A stretch of DNA of 64,000 nucleotides from Apostichopus japonicus (taxonomy: Eukaryota > Echinodermata > Holothuroidea > Aspidochirotida > Stichopodidae). The notes below the pieces were generated by a model that was given only the letters and a program-made list of their open reading frames with translations, searched no databases and had not been told where the DNA came from. Position numbers and translations under genes: made by a program. Every line of letters starts with the position of its first letter. Positions within the stretch are counted from its first letter, which is position 1. Positions 1 to 63,078 of this stretch are shown in pieces. The stretch spans positions 3,412,001 to 3,476,000 of the forward strand of contig NC_092566.1 of assembly GCF_037975245.1 (NCBI RefSeq), given 5' to 3'.

Positions 1-1537
1 GGAACCAAACAGCTCCTTGTTGTGGCATTTATTGAATAATAATAATAGTTAATACAGTATATGTGTATATAACAGGACAGATGTGTTTGTCGTTGCTAAA
101 TGAAGTCACATTTGTCTAAAGTGAACATATTCAGTTTATGTGAAACTACAGAGAAGTACCCGTTGGTGACACAATTTGTCAAGACTAATTTTGTTCCGGT
201 ATTTTGTAGGGTCTTGTTGGGCAGCCATGTCAAACTATTTTCAGAGGCTCTCTGAGATACAACCTGTTTGATTAAACTTCAAGCACTTGTTAGCTTCAAA
301 ATCGTTAACTAACGTCATTGGACGATCAACTCCCGCTATTACAGACTTTTCCGAAGAATGTTTATATTTGTCTGATTCATCAGTAATTTTTCTTAACAGA
401 CTCAATATTATCTTCCCCCTGCTATCTGGAATACCAACAGAACAGAGTTTAGAGACTTTTTGTGAAATTTGTCGCACTTATGTACCCCTGCACCACAACA
501 TCGTAATTAGAATTACCAGTTTCCCAAGAAGAAGTGAGGATTGATGAGTACCTCGCTAACTCGCCACAAATTTCACAAAACGTCTCTATTAAATGTAAGA
601 TTATATTTCCATCTTGATAATGAATGAACATTCTCAAAGAACATCATCTGGTAAAAGGTCATGCATGTGTAAGTAAAATTTCATATGCGTTGTTGTCACG
701 GAGATAGATTTCATAGCAACTTATAGCACATATTTTGAAGTACTGTACCTAACTTTAAAAATCCTACCAGGCTTTTGGGTGTTTTTTGGATTTTTTGCTA
801 CATTTTGCATATAGTTTTAACATTTCTTATAATTATCCATTCTTCCAAGTATATAAATTTTCTACTTTGTAATCAATTTCTGAAGTTAGCATGCAAGTAT
901 GAATCATGGAATGATGTTATACCCATCAGCTATGCTAGAACACAATTTTAAATTATTTGTAATTACACATCAAAAATATGAATTATGAGGGTTTTTTTTT
1001 CTTTCATCGATATTTTAATGCTATTTTAAGTTTTGTAATAAATTAGTATCTATCAGAAACTGAATGTAATTTCTAAAAGGTTTATTAAAATAATTTCATC
1101 GACAGCAGCATGTACCTCACTCTATACTGGGTCAAGTTAAGGTGTATAGTATTTCTGTGTATTTACCAAAGCTTCAAAAGATTAATGCAAATTGTGGAAT
1201 TTTCAAGCTTTCCTGCAATAGTTTAATCAATAAAAAACATGTATTTCATTTTGGCTGCAGCACCTTTAAGGTCTAATTATTTATTATATGGTGATAAAAA
1301 GTTAGCAAGCACAAAGCAAAATAATACAAATGCAAAAATATAATCATAATAACCTTAATAATTAATGAAAGAATGAAAAGAGAAGAAAAAATTGAATAGA
1401 GTTGAGAAGTGTTAAAAAGTCAAGCCACACATGTTAGGCACTTTTGAAAACAGGAACTCCAAGAACATAATTTAGTCTTGAGTGAGAATTTGAAGGATCA
1501 ACTTTTTTTTCTTCTTTTTTCCCCCTCCCCTCGTTAG
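1..1537. other. intron upstream of WDFY3 visible exon 1
   Basis: AT-rich sequence with no exon I can support. Short open frames at 241-637 overlap on both strands because of an imperfect inverted repeat: an arm near 451-473 (AGAGACTTTTTGTGAAATTT) and its reverse complement near 566-588. They show no family similarity. A long pyrimidine tract at 1502-1532 leads into the exon 1 acceptor. Confidence 0.6.
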
Positions 1538-52899
<51,362 letters not shown>

Positions 52900-54190
52900 A
52901 GTTAAGACGTTGAGCTGCACCTGCCTTATTGTGGGCCCCAGGATTTAACAACGCCGGCCGAGTAGACTACGACGATTATGAGGACGCAGTGCTATGGCAA
53001 TAAAAAGCTTACTTATTGTACAGTTATGATTATATCCATGTTTGTTGCAACGTGCTATTTGAGTCGATTGTGATAAATGGTAAAAATCGTAAAAACATTG
53101 GCAGTCTCGTGGCTTTTCAAGAGAACATCCAAACTTAACGTGCCGTAAGGGTGATCAGTATGCAGTACTTAAAGAAGTTAGGGGCGTTGGCTTATGAAAA
53201 GGAAGGTAAATGATAAAATATAGGAATAAAATTTATCCGTAAACAGTGAGCCAAAAAAACAATGAATTAGTTATATGCAGAATTAATGGTTATTGCTCAT
53301 TTTGTGAAAAGAATCAACTTTGAAGATTTAAAAATCAGTATTTGGAATAAGAGGGTTAGTCTTTCTTGCGTTACCGTCTTGCATCATCGGAATCAGTCAT
53401 TATGTTAATTTATGTACGATGGGCAACTCAATGTGAATGTGAATAATCAGGCTGAGCAGATGAATTTGAAAACATTTCATTAGTTACATTTAAGAGGAGG
53501 GAGCTTGTTACTTAGTATGCCATCTGAAAAGCTATGCAAGGATTTTCTGTTTATAGATATTTATATGTAATTAAGCCTAACATACAAATGTACACATGGT
53601 AGTCAGTCAAGCCATACCTGTTGCTACTTGTCACCTCCATGATAACACACAAATGTGTGCAGTTTACAATGATGGCATCATGGGGCTACCGTAGTGATAC
53701 GCTAAATCCCTGCCTGCACAGTCTTCTAGGATTTCCTCGTTATTTTGGTAAACACCCATAGCGTATGAAAATTGTCTATTTGCAAATAGCGCCATCTATT
53801 TGTAGTTTTTCTTAGTCACTTCTTAGTAACTGTGATTGAAAGTAAGCCTCTGGTTTGTGTTTATCTTATCATCTCCTCAAGATGCTAATCTAGCCGTGGG
53901 GAGGAAGGTTTACATATGAGAGGAGACTACTATGTAAACAATGCAAGGCCGAAGGCAGAGGACTTTTTGTGGCATAGTGCAATTTTTCTTGTTTTTATGA
54001 TATAGATATATTTCATTTTTGTAATATTTACTACTAAGCTTTCATTGCTTATACCTGCGGAAGGAAAAGTTCTTGGGTAATTTCTCTATATTTTCTTATT
54101 TTGATTTCTTCAATTTTAGTAGTAGATTTTCCTGGTCTTTTCACATACAAGTCTCTCCTCACTTCTATCATGGATTACGAGGAACTTATT
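52900..54190 (+). other. WDFY3 3' UTR and flank
   Basis: The sequence after the TGA has no supported gene. Candidate poly(A) signals AATAAA occur at 52999-53004 and 53225-53230, with later ones at 56051-56056, 56268-56273 and 56321-56326. Which one is used cannot be told from sequence alone; the first would give a UTR of about 120 nt. Confidence 0.5.
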
Positions 54191-54200
54191 TTTGTTAGAC

Positions 54201-54845
54201 ACTATATATATATATATATATATATACACTATCTATAGACACTATCTATACAGACACTATCTATACAGACACTATCTATACAGACACTATCTATACAGAC
54301 ACTATCTATACAGACACTATCTATACAGACACTATCTATACAGACACTATCTATACAGACACTATCTATACAGACACTATCTATACAGACACTATCTATA
54401 CAGACACTATCTATACAGACACTATCTATACAGACACTATCTATACAGACACTATCTATACAGACACTATCTATACAGACACTATCTATACAGACACTAT
54501 CTATACAGACACTATCTATACAGACACTATCTATACAGACACTATCTATACAGACACTATCTATACAGACACTATCTATACAGACACTATCTATACAGAC
54601 ACTATCTATACAGACACTATCTATACAGACACTATCTATACAGACACTATCTATACAGACACTATCTATACAGACACTATCTATACAGACACTATCTATA
54701 CAGACACTATCTATACAGACACTATCTATACAGACACTATCTATACAGACACTATCTATACAGACACTCTATATAGTGTCTATATATATAGACACTATAT
54801 ATATATAAATACATATAGTGTCTATATATATATATATATATCAAT
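54201..54845 (+). repeat. uniform 15-bp satellite flanked by (TA)n hairpins
   Basis: About 35 nearly perfect head-to-tail units of CAGACACTATCTATA from about 54240 to 54770. (TA)n lies on the left, and self-complementary TATAGTGTCTATATATATAG on the right. The unit is five codons, giving a spurious YRHYL-repeat frame. Uniformity implies very recent expansion. Confidence 0.95.
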
Positions 54846-56640
54846 ATATAAAGTGTGTGTTGATATATATGGAGTGTTTATGTGGCCAATCATGTGCTGT
54901 TTTTCTTCTCTTTCCATTCCCTTTCGAAGGGATTTCTGATACCACCAGGTGGTATCAATGTTGTGACAGTTCTTCAAAAGATACCTTAACATTGGACAAA
55001 ATAAGTATGACATTTATTCGTCTTGAAAACGGCAGAAATGCTCTTCAAAGATGACAAAATGCGAAACACACATCGATTAATTTAGGACTGCTGTGCTTAA
55101 ACAAAAGAACGGTTTAGTACTTGTGTAGTTGATTATTAAGATTCATCATTCCATAACGATTACAAGTTAAAATATTGATTATGTTCCGTCTATTGAATGT
55201 CTTATTTTAAGTGGAGGGAGTATAGATGGTTTTATTCATTTGGCACATGATTGGGATCAAGTTAAGGTGTGAGCAGTGCTACGAGAATATTATGAATAGG
55301 GAATGGCTGAATTGATTAGGAGATGTGTTTGGGCCTGTAGCCAGAGCACAGGTGCCCCCCCATGCTAAGTACCTGGCATCACCAAGTTACAGGACACTGT
55401 GAGTATTGTTGCGCCTCCAATTGCTGTCTACAGGCCTGGACGTGTTGAATGAAACATTTATATATCTTGTGGTGAACATAAAGATACACTATTTTAAAGT
55501 TTATGAAAAGATTGACATATTTTTGGGGAAAGTATGGATAAGGGAAAAGAAGGATTTCATTATGATATGGGTTGTTGTAATAATACAATTTTGTGTGGCA
55601 TTTAATATATGCAAGAAACTATATCCCCTTTTTTCAAATAATGTGTTCTGGTGTCTATTTGCATATTCATGTTATCTGAATAAACATTTCTTTGTGCATT
55701 TTGCGCTATCATTACATGTTGAATATTAAGAGACTATGGGAACTCTCCCACAACTGAATATGATATTTGCATCTTTATGTAAATCTGGATAAACATTTCT
55801 GTGTGCATATGTTTTATCATTACATGTTGAATATTCAAGATACTCTTGTTGAATATTCAAGACGATATTTAAGACCTCCTCCAATTAAAATTGAGAAGTC
55901 TTGAGAATTTGTGTTTGTAGAAATTGATTCATGAAAGACAAATGAATATGCATGACATGACATGACGTTTAATAACTGTGTATTATTGTTTTAAAAGTTT
56001 TAAAAGTAGCAGTTCGTTTACATGCCAAATTCTGTTATCAGGGTGTTGAAAATAAAGACATTCTTTAACATTTCTGTAAAAACAATACACAAATTATACA
56101 TTTAACATTAAAACTTATGAATTAATAGAAATAATGAATGATTACGCTTTTATGGAATAATACTTTTTTCCTTTTATGTATGTTTTGGGAATGATAGAAT
56201 TATTATCCCGAGTCTATTGTGTAGCAAGCATGCATTGATAGTGGTATCGTCATGGTAACTCTTTGTGAATAAAAGAAAGTTAGCAATTGGAATTAAGATT
56301 TATGGTCAAGTATTGTAAATAATAAAATCTTGCTGTACCCTATAGTCTCCTTGTGTGAGAGCCTATGTTGGGATATTGTGCAAAATAAATGTAAATTTGC
56401 CAGTCAATCTGAACAAAAAGTTGTAGGCTGCTTCTTTTTTTTCATCATATATTTTAGATTTTGCTGTAATGAAGGTTGGAATGGTGATAAGATGGACATT
56501 TTATCTCGGTGGTATATAATTATGGCTCTTTCCCCTCGCCATGACTTTCTCTCCCTGCCCTTCCACCTCCCCACTCCCCCTCCCCCTACACACACACACA
56601 AGTAAGATTTGTGAACCTACTTTTATCCGGCCCTTCAATT
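54846..56640. other. WDFY3 downstream flank, no gene seen
   Basis: AT-rich sequence with a local duplication: GAATAAACATTTC ... CATTACATGTTGAATATT near 55678-55728 and again near 55787-55840. Several AATAAA motifs at 56.05-56.33 kb could end a long WDFY3 transcript. No coding signal. Confidence 0.45.
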
Positions 56641-56777
56641 ATCATTGCACCTCTTTGCCGGTATAAAACCTTCAAGGCCACATTGTCCCACCCCCCCTCT
56701 ATACGTCTCAACCCTGTGACCCCCCGCCCTCCATACGGTACTTTTTAAAGAATAGTCCCCCAAGAAAACATCTGGAC

Positions 56778-56860
56778 ACGGAAAAACCATACAATGGGAA
56801 CTATCGTACAAGTGGAACATAATGCTACACCTGATCTTAGCCAAAAGGTCGAAAAGCGAT
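56778..56860 (-). pseudogene. U2 snRNA-like sequence, divergent
   Basis: On the minus strand from 56860, ATCGCTTTTCGACCTTTTGG then CTAAGATCAGGTGTAGCAT follows the conserved U2 5' end with four substitutions in the first 39 nt. The branch-site-pairing element GTAGTA reads GTAGCA. Sequence after about nt 45 no longer matches U2 stem-loops II, although ATGTTTTCTTGG lies about where an Sm site would be expected. Most likely a U2 pseudogene or a U2-derived repeat. Confidence 0.6.
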
Positions 56861-56879
56861 CCCGCCCCTCCCCCGCCCC

Positions 56880-59495
56880 TCCCCGCCCCTCCCCCCATAG
56901 GGTATTTGTATTAAAAAATGCAGCTAACGGAAGTCAACCTTTTGGCATCGTATTCAAAGTTATGACAGTTGAATGAATAAAAAGTTCCGGTTCTGGTATG
57001 AGTTCATTCGTGCGCGAATTAGAATTTGGAAATTCCCAAAACAGAGCAAAACGGTAGCCTTGAAAAACAACTCAATATATAACTGTGTGAAGGTGGGTGC
57101 ATAAATGGTGACGAATAGGTCTTTAGTAAAACACATAATTACGTGGGTTAAGAGTTAAATAACTATAAACCTACATTGACAAGAACCACGATGGTTATCA
57201 AGTACATAGGTAATGCTAAGAATATTCCGGCTTTCTTCGTTTTGTTTAAACTCGCGTAATGTAGTGTTTTATTGCTTGAACTTTTTTTTAAATGAATTTC
57301 ACACAACTTATGACAAACGGATGATCATCGATAATCATTTAAAAAGTACAGTATAAAATGTTTCCCGACAGGAATGATTGCGGTATTGAGGAACTTTGAT
57401 TAATTCGTAGATGGCATTGCAGGGGTCCTACCTGTACCGCGGCCAGATCTGTCACAGGGATTCTACTCGTAATGCGATCCACGTTATAGTCATTGTCGAC
57501 TTTGCAACCCGTGGTTCCCCCTGACAATTTTGCAAAGTCGGTAAGAGTGAGTTAACTCCCTTTTGGGAAAACTAAAACCACTGAAAGAAGCTGGAACACC
57601 AACACCACTCTTAATCTGTTTTATCCCCCCCCCCCCCTCACTCCACTCCTTTCTGTTTCCCTTTTCTTTCTCCGTCCTCCTCACCCTCCCACTGCCCTTG
57701 TCTCTCCCGACCCTTAGAAACAACTCATTCCCCCTGCCCCAACAAAACAGCGGAACATCACAAAAAACATGGTGGTAAGTACCAACATTGTTTGAAGGGA
57801 TGCTGTCTAGCAAAGTGACGATTTTGGAATGCAAATCATTGGACCAAGTAATTGTTTCGTAATCATTTCATTTCTTTCACGAATAGTCTTTACAGTCTGT
57901 GGGGCAATAAGTGTAAAATACCACCGCAAACGGTTTCTACGAAAGTATCGTAGTATTGTTACAAAGACCCCTGCTGAACACCCTCCAAACAAATTCCTCT
58001 GAAAGCTGCGAAAATATCGTTAACAAATGTTGAATGAAGGATAGTTAGGGGAAATACATATCTATCACCCATTATCTATTGAAACCATTGTTTGGTGTAA
58101 AATTGTTTCATATATTAATTTTCTATAGCAAATTTTCATGAATAGGATTTAAAAAATACATAAAAATTTGCTTGCGTTGACAATGACGTGAGTCACACTT
58201 TTGCGCTGAGTCATAGGAACTAAATGTGTACTTTACTGTCCCATCATTACCCCCCCCCCCCCCCGTTTTCCCCTTTTTGTGTTTTTCCCCCTTCTTTTCT
58301 CCCTTGATTATATCTCCCCCTGCAAGTTTCAGACGTTTAATTAGACCAATGCTAGAATTATGTTTGCTATATATTATAGAAAAATAAATGAGTACAAAAA
58401 ATGTTGCAAAAATGGCGTCCAGTAGTTGTCGAATACTTGGTTATGAACATCACCTCATCTTGTGCATGCGCAATATATGCAATACTGGTACGTTGTCAGT
58501 ATGGCGTTTTAAACACACACAAAAAAAAAAAAAAAAAAGCTTGAAATGGACGAAAATTAAAATGATTGTTTTCGTTTATTTCAAGTCCTACCATTTTAAG
58601 AGAGAAACAAACAATTCCCCTCTCTAATGATCGGCGAAGAGACGATTGCAGCGAATATCGATTTAATCGTCATGAAAAAACAGCAAATTTGTATTTGGCG
58701 TTCTTTCACACGATTTGGCCGCTAATTCAAATGGGTTCGTTACAGAAAAACAACTGGCAACCCTGCTCCAGACAACACACCGCAGGACGATATAACTAAT
58801 TCTTTGTATTGCCAAAATCTTTTAATTCAACATTTGGCGCTTGTCTTTGTGCAGATAAAATTGACAAAAACAAACCTTGATCAAATCACGGCATTATACA
58901 CAATGAAAACAACCTCCACAAAGGTATTAAAGTTGACGGAGCGAAAAAAGAGGTAATATTTCCCTCGAGAAATGAGATAATTTCGTAAGATTCACTAATT
59001 AAGTCAGTAGAGTATACCGTATTGTTACGTTTACCGTGAATTATCACGTAGTAGTGACCTTACTTTTTAGAAGATTGTATTTCTGCCGCGGTAATCTTAA
59101 TCAGTGGAAAGAGTATCTTATGAAGACGTTCTTGTCTTATTCTTTGCAAACTTGACAAGGGAGAAAGAGAAAAGAAAACAACTTCAGGGGGTAAGATCAA
59201 GTATGATGAAACGCTTACAATTATGGTAAATGAATATTCATGAAGTCATCAAACCGCTGGGGTTCTTCATGCGTATGATAATAATCTGCCTTTGTTGCTC
59301 TTCTTCTCACTTAGCTGATATGCAGCTACTTCGTGGTACAGGACTAAACAATAACCCTAAATTATGAGGTCTATAGTTCAGAGAAAAACCTATATGGTGA
59401 TAATGCAAAAAATCGTTGCAGTCATTCTTTTTTCTAGTGTATTTCCAGTGTATTGTAAAGGTATACGTATAAGTTTATAATTATCCGTTGACTTG
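56880..59495. other. intergenic region
   Basis: No gene recognised. Simple sequence includes C-rich tracts at 57626-57640 and 58251-58265 and an A-run at 58520-58538. Short frames here lack family similarity or codon structure. Confidence 0.5.
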
Positions 59496-59500
59496 CAAAC

Positions 59501-59501
<1 letters not shown>

Positions 59502-59544
<43 letters not shown>

Positions 59545-59567
59545 TACATATATATATACATATATAC

Positions 59568-59644
<77 letters not shown>

Positions 59645-59835
59645 TAAATACCTTGGAAAGTACAGCTGTTACTCGGAGTTTCACGCCCTTAGGGTGGCGA
59701 TCGTCAGACAACTACTAAGGGCGTGAAACTCCGAGTAACAGCTGTACTTACCAAGGCATTTACTTATATGTTTAGGCTCTGCTTTTATAGCATAGAGCAC
59801 TCTTCTTGCAGTCCTGATCCTTCCTTGTTACATAT

Positions 59836-59922
<87 letters not shown>
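59502..59922. repeat. (TA)n arrays flanking a 51-bp-arm palindrome
   Basis: (TA)n at about 59502-59640 and 59829-59922 enclose a palindrome with arms 59642-59692 and 59715-59765 (about 51 bp, two mismatches) and a 22-nt loop. Each arm carries GTTACTCGGAGTTTCACGCC or its complement. After the right arm, GCTCT...AGAGC near 59776-59798 forms another small hairpin. It is read as an inverted pair of Penelope-type repeat ends. Confidence 0.8.
59664..59713 (-). ncRNA. type I hammerhead ribozyme, near-complete core
   Basis: Minus strand, 5' to 3': stem I AGTTGT (59713-59708); core CTGACGA (59707-59701, perfect CTGANGA); stem II CGCC...GGCG with loop ACCCTAAG and a T/T mismatch next to the core; GAAA (59682-59679); short stem III CTC-C-GAG; then TA, with expected cleavage after A at 59670; and stem I ACAGCT (59669-59664), which pairs with AGTTGT using one G-T wobble. 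Stem III is too short for a monomer, so it would act as a dimer, as reported for hammerheads of Penelope-like elements and retrozymes. Confidence 0.7.
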
Positions 59923-59924
<2 letters not shown>

Positions 59925-59929
59925 TTCGG

Positions 59930-60726
59930 CATTAGAGTACAACGTTTCTGTGTGCTATTTTTTATTTAAGTTGTTTTAAATTTTCCTTCGACGAGTACAT
60001 GGTACTTGGAACACGTACATATCATAATAGATAAAGCATTATATTTCACCTTTGTTGCCATGCATGTTAATTCAAAGCAACAAATATAACAAAGCTACCA
60101 ACAATATACCATTTTTTTATAAGCTTTTATACAGTAAATAGATCAAGAGCTTTCAGAAGCCCCCCCCCATCCTCCCCCAAAAAAGCTGGGGATCATTTTT
60201 CGACCTGTTTTGAGGGCCTATGTGCAAGAGTTAGTAAAATATGTCATTTTTATATCATAAAAATGAGTAACAAGTGTGAACCGATACGACTTGCTGTTTG
60301 GCATAATGCTAATGTACGATTAAATGTTATACCAAACATAGCATTGGGTTGTATTACTCATATACCCTGTCAATTCACAACGATTCACATGCTTTGCTTG
60401 TGGGGTAAATAAAGTAAATAAATTAAATTGCCAACGTTGTGTACACGTGTCACGACACTAATTGCACGTTATTTTGTACTTGAAACTACAAGTTTCTATG
60501 ACTTCAGTGAATTTCAGTTTTCCATGTTAGATAACAATTAATACGTTTTCTCTGCGTCGGATCATAACGGAGATGCGTTATCGCAGAGTGACGCCACTTC
60601 CGGTTGGAATTCTCATTGACCTGCCGTGAAGTTGTGCAAAAAACGTCAAATTTTAAAAGACATCTGTAACATCATTGATGTTCAACTATATTCATTTATA
60701 TTCCCACTTGACAGCTAAACGAATGT
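59930..60726. other. intergenic, opsin 3' flank
   Basis: AT-rich. A near-repeat, GCGTTATCGCAGAGTGACGC at 60573-60592 and GCGTTACCACTGAGTGACGT at 60763-60782, is each followed by CACTTCCGGTTGG. The second copy lies inside the opsin terminal exon (its C-terminal tail), so the tail coding sequence is shared with a flanking repeat. Confidence 0.5.
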
Positions 60727-62568
60727 TCAGAGCTCTTTCTCCACGTCTGATATCAATTGTGATGCGTTACCACTGAGTGACGTCACTTCCGGTTGGTATT
60801 TGAACATCATTGCTACATGTGTTCGAAACTTGCCAATCATGGCTGTGACGACGAGAGGGTTGAGGACCATGGATGACTTGGCAGCCAGAGGAGCGATCAA
60901 GACCAGAGGGTAGGGAACATTGGATGGTTCCCCGAATACCGCCCAGAGGCACACTACGGCAATCAGAGACCAAGACAGGAGGAAAAGAAACACCAACATT
61001 GCACCCATCTGTTGAGATTAAAAGACGAAAACAAACGGTTGGATTAGCTGGGATTAAGGTCGATTGAGGATTACATTGTAAGCAGTCATGTTACACCCCC
61101 CCCCCCCGAATAAAGACAAACGCATCCCCACACCACCCACCCTACCTCACATTACTATATCAAAATTTCTCAAAAGACCGTTAGACTCCTCCCCCCCCCC
61201 AACGATGTAACGCATTACACCCCCCCCCTCGCACAAAAATGGTGGGCGCCCCTGCTTGAAATACTTTCAAAATTATACCGTGAGCATTGTGGGGGTACGC
61301 GATCAACTTGATTACACTTACAATTGAAAAAAAAAAAGAGGTGTAAATAAGAATCAGTTAATAGGTTCACCTGTGTGACCTCCTTTTGATTGCACCATTC
61401 CACATTAATGGGGGCTGACGCCCCCTCGGTTATGGCGTTTTGTACCTCCACTCTCTTCGACATCACAGACTGCGCCATCCAGTAACACGTGACCATAACG
61501 GTCAATGGTACCACGAAGCAGACTGCAAAGAGTGCTACGATGTAAGTCACATAGTAGATGTCGTTATTATGATAATCGACAGCACAGCTGATGCCAGAAG
61601 GCTCAATATCGTATCTGGACCATCCGAGGTTAGGCATGATGGCCCAGAAAGAAGCATTGACAGCGACTACTATAAGAGCTGCTCCATAATGCTTCACATT
61701 TAGATTTGCGGCTACGGAGAAAAGCGAGAATTTGTTTTAGGGTTAAAAAATGTATTTACAAATGTATATGGCCTATATTATTACATAATTTTTCTTTGCT
61801 AATACGTTCATTGTGCGTAAGACTGAGGACACACACCCATCCCACACATGTGTGTGTGGGATGTCACACATACATCCCACACATACATCCCACACACATA
61901 TATAGACCCCGTTACTATACTGCATGCACCTTTTTTTTAACGCAAGTCTTATATATACTATTATCTTATATATCTTCCCGACTGCCGCCTGCTAAAGGTA
62001 ACAAATAAATGGAGTTGTAGGGAAAGGGCCATATAGTCAGTTAAAACCTGTGATACGTCTTGTCTGTGTATTGGAGTGCGACATGGTTTGAACCGGTTGT
62101 AACAGATACTCACCGATAGTCTTCCTGCAGATGACTACATACCGATCGATCGCCATTAATGTAAGGATGCCGATAACCGATATACCGCTCAGCATGCTAA
62201 TGAAGCCATAATAATTACAGCCCTTGGAACCGAATGTCCATTTCCCCACCAAACTTGCCCAGATCGTCAATGGAAAGCAGAGTGTAATCATACCTGTAGA
62301 TTGCAGTAAAAGAGTTAAAACGTGTATTTAATCTTTCGGACGTTTTCAGCATTTGATTGAAATTGATTTTTGAAGAAAAAAAATGGGGCTTACACGAATA
62401 AACTTTAGTGAATGTTTCAAATATATATCAACAATTCCATGAACATTTGTGACTCACCAATATCAACCAATGCCAGAGATAATATAAGAAGATTCGATGG
62501 GTTGTTTAGCTGGCGGAATCTTGCAAACATAGCAATGATCAGGCCATTGGCGAGAAGTCCTATAATTG
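60727..62568 (-). CDS. opsin, peropsin/RGR/Go/neuropsin group, last four exons
   Basis: Retinal-binding seven-helix receptor. Minus-strand exons: 62458-62568, 62114-62293, 61371-61711, 60727-61008, about 303 residues with the stop; phases 1, 1, 0 match. Helix 1 starts mid-way (AIIGLLANGLIIAM), so the first exon lies upstream and was not found. Visible marks: LSLALVDIG (helix 2), conserved Cys in GSKGCNYY, DRY in LMAIDRYVVICRK, GWSRYDIEPSGISCAVDY with the loop-2 Glu equivalent to E181 and the disulfide Cys, and the Schiff-base Lys in LAAKSS (codon 60877-60879). Position 113 is Tyr, so E181 is the likely counterion. TM6 reads SWSLIAV instead of CWxPY, and NPxxY is NPLVV. The CLWAVFGEP and GKFR stretches favour the peropsin-like group; the exact class needs a tree. 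Confidence 0.88.
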
Positions 62569-62693
62569 CTGAAATAAAAATAAATAAATAATAATCAATC
62601 ATCAGAGCAAAATAAATTTATATCGTCATATTTGATTTTTGACTTAATTTTAAGCAGATGGAACATTGTCGGATTTGTCTTATCAGGCTTTGT

Positions 62694-63078
62694 GGGCGTT
62701 GTGGTCAAGTGGTTAAGGCAGTGGACTTGTGATCTAAGGATTACAGGTTTGAGCCCTGGCCAGATCATTGCGTTGTGTCCTTGGGCAAGGCGCTTTATCT
62801 TCAATGCCTCTCTTCACCCAGGTGTATAAATGGGGACCTGCGAGGTAACTTGTAAATATAGTTGCGTGCGCCGGTTTGTGGCTGCACCCTATGGGAAGTC
62901 CCCCGGGGGACACGTGGTTGTGGTGCACTGTGGTGCCCCAGGAGAGATTGATTGAATTGTGCACACTTTGGTGTGTGGGTGTGACAAGTTACCAATGACC
63001 AGGGGTTAAGTTGTAAAGTCATGTGAGGAGGCATTAGCCTCATACAAGACTGTCAACCTTCAACTTTAACTTTAACTT
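62694..63078 (+). mobile_element. tRNA-derived SINE, family B, second copy
   Basis: GTGGTCAAGTGGTTAAGGC (box A), GGTTTGAGCCC, TTGTGTCCTTGGGCAAGG and GCCGGTTTGTGGCTGCACC match the copy at 31483-31858 closely along the body. The 3' end differs: it ends in CTTTAA repeats rather than ATT repeats. It is inserted upstream of the visible opsin exons. Confidence 0.88.

Noticed and set aside
54192-54776. 194-residue YRHYL-repeat protein
   Set aside because: Direct translation of a 15-bp satellite with no start context or non-repeat domain.
62595-63043. Minus-strand frames upstream of the opsin as its N-terminal exon
   Set aside because: They fall inside a SINE whose other copy at 31.5 kb gives the same peptide, so they are not opsin coding sequence.
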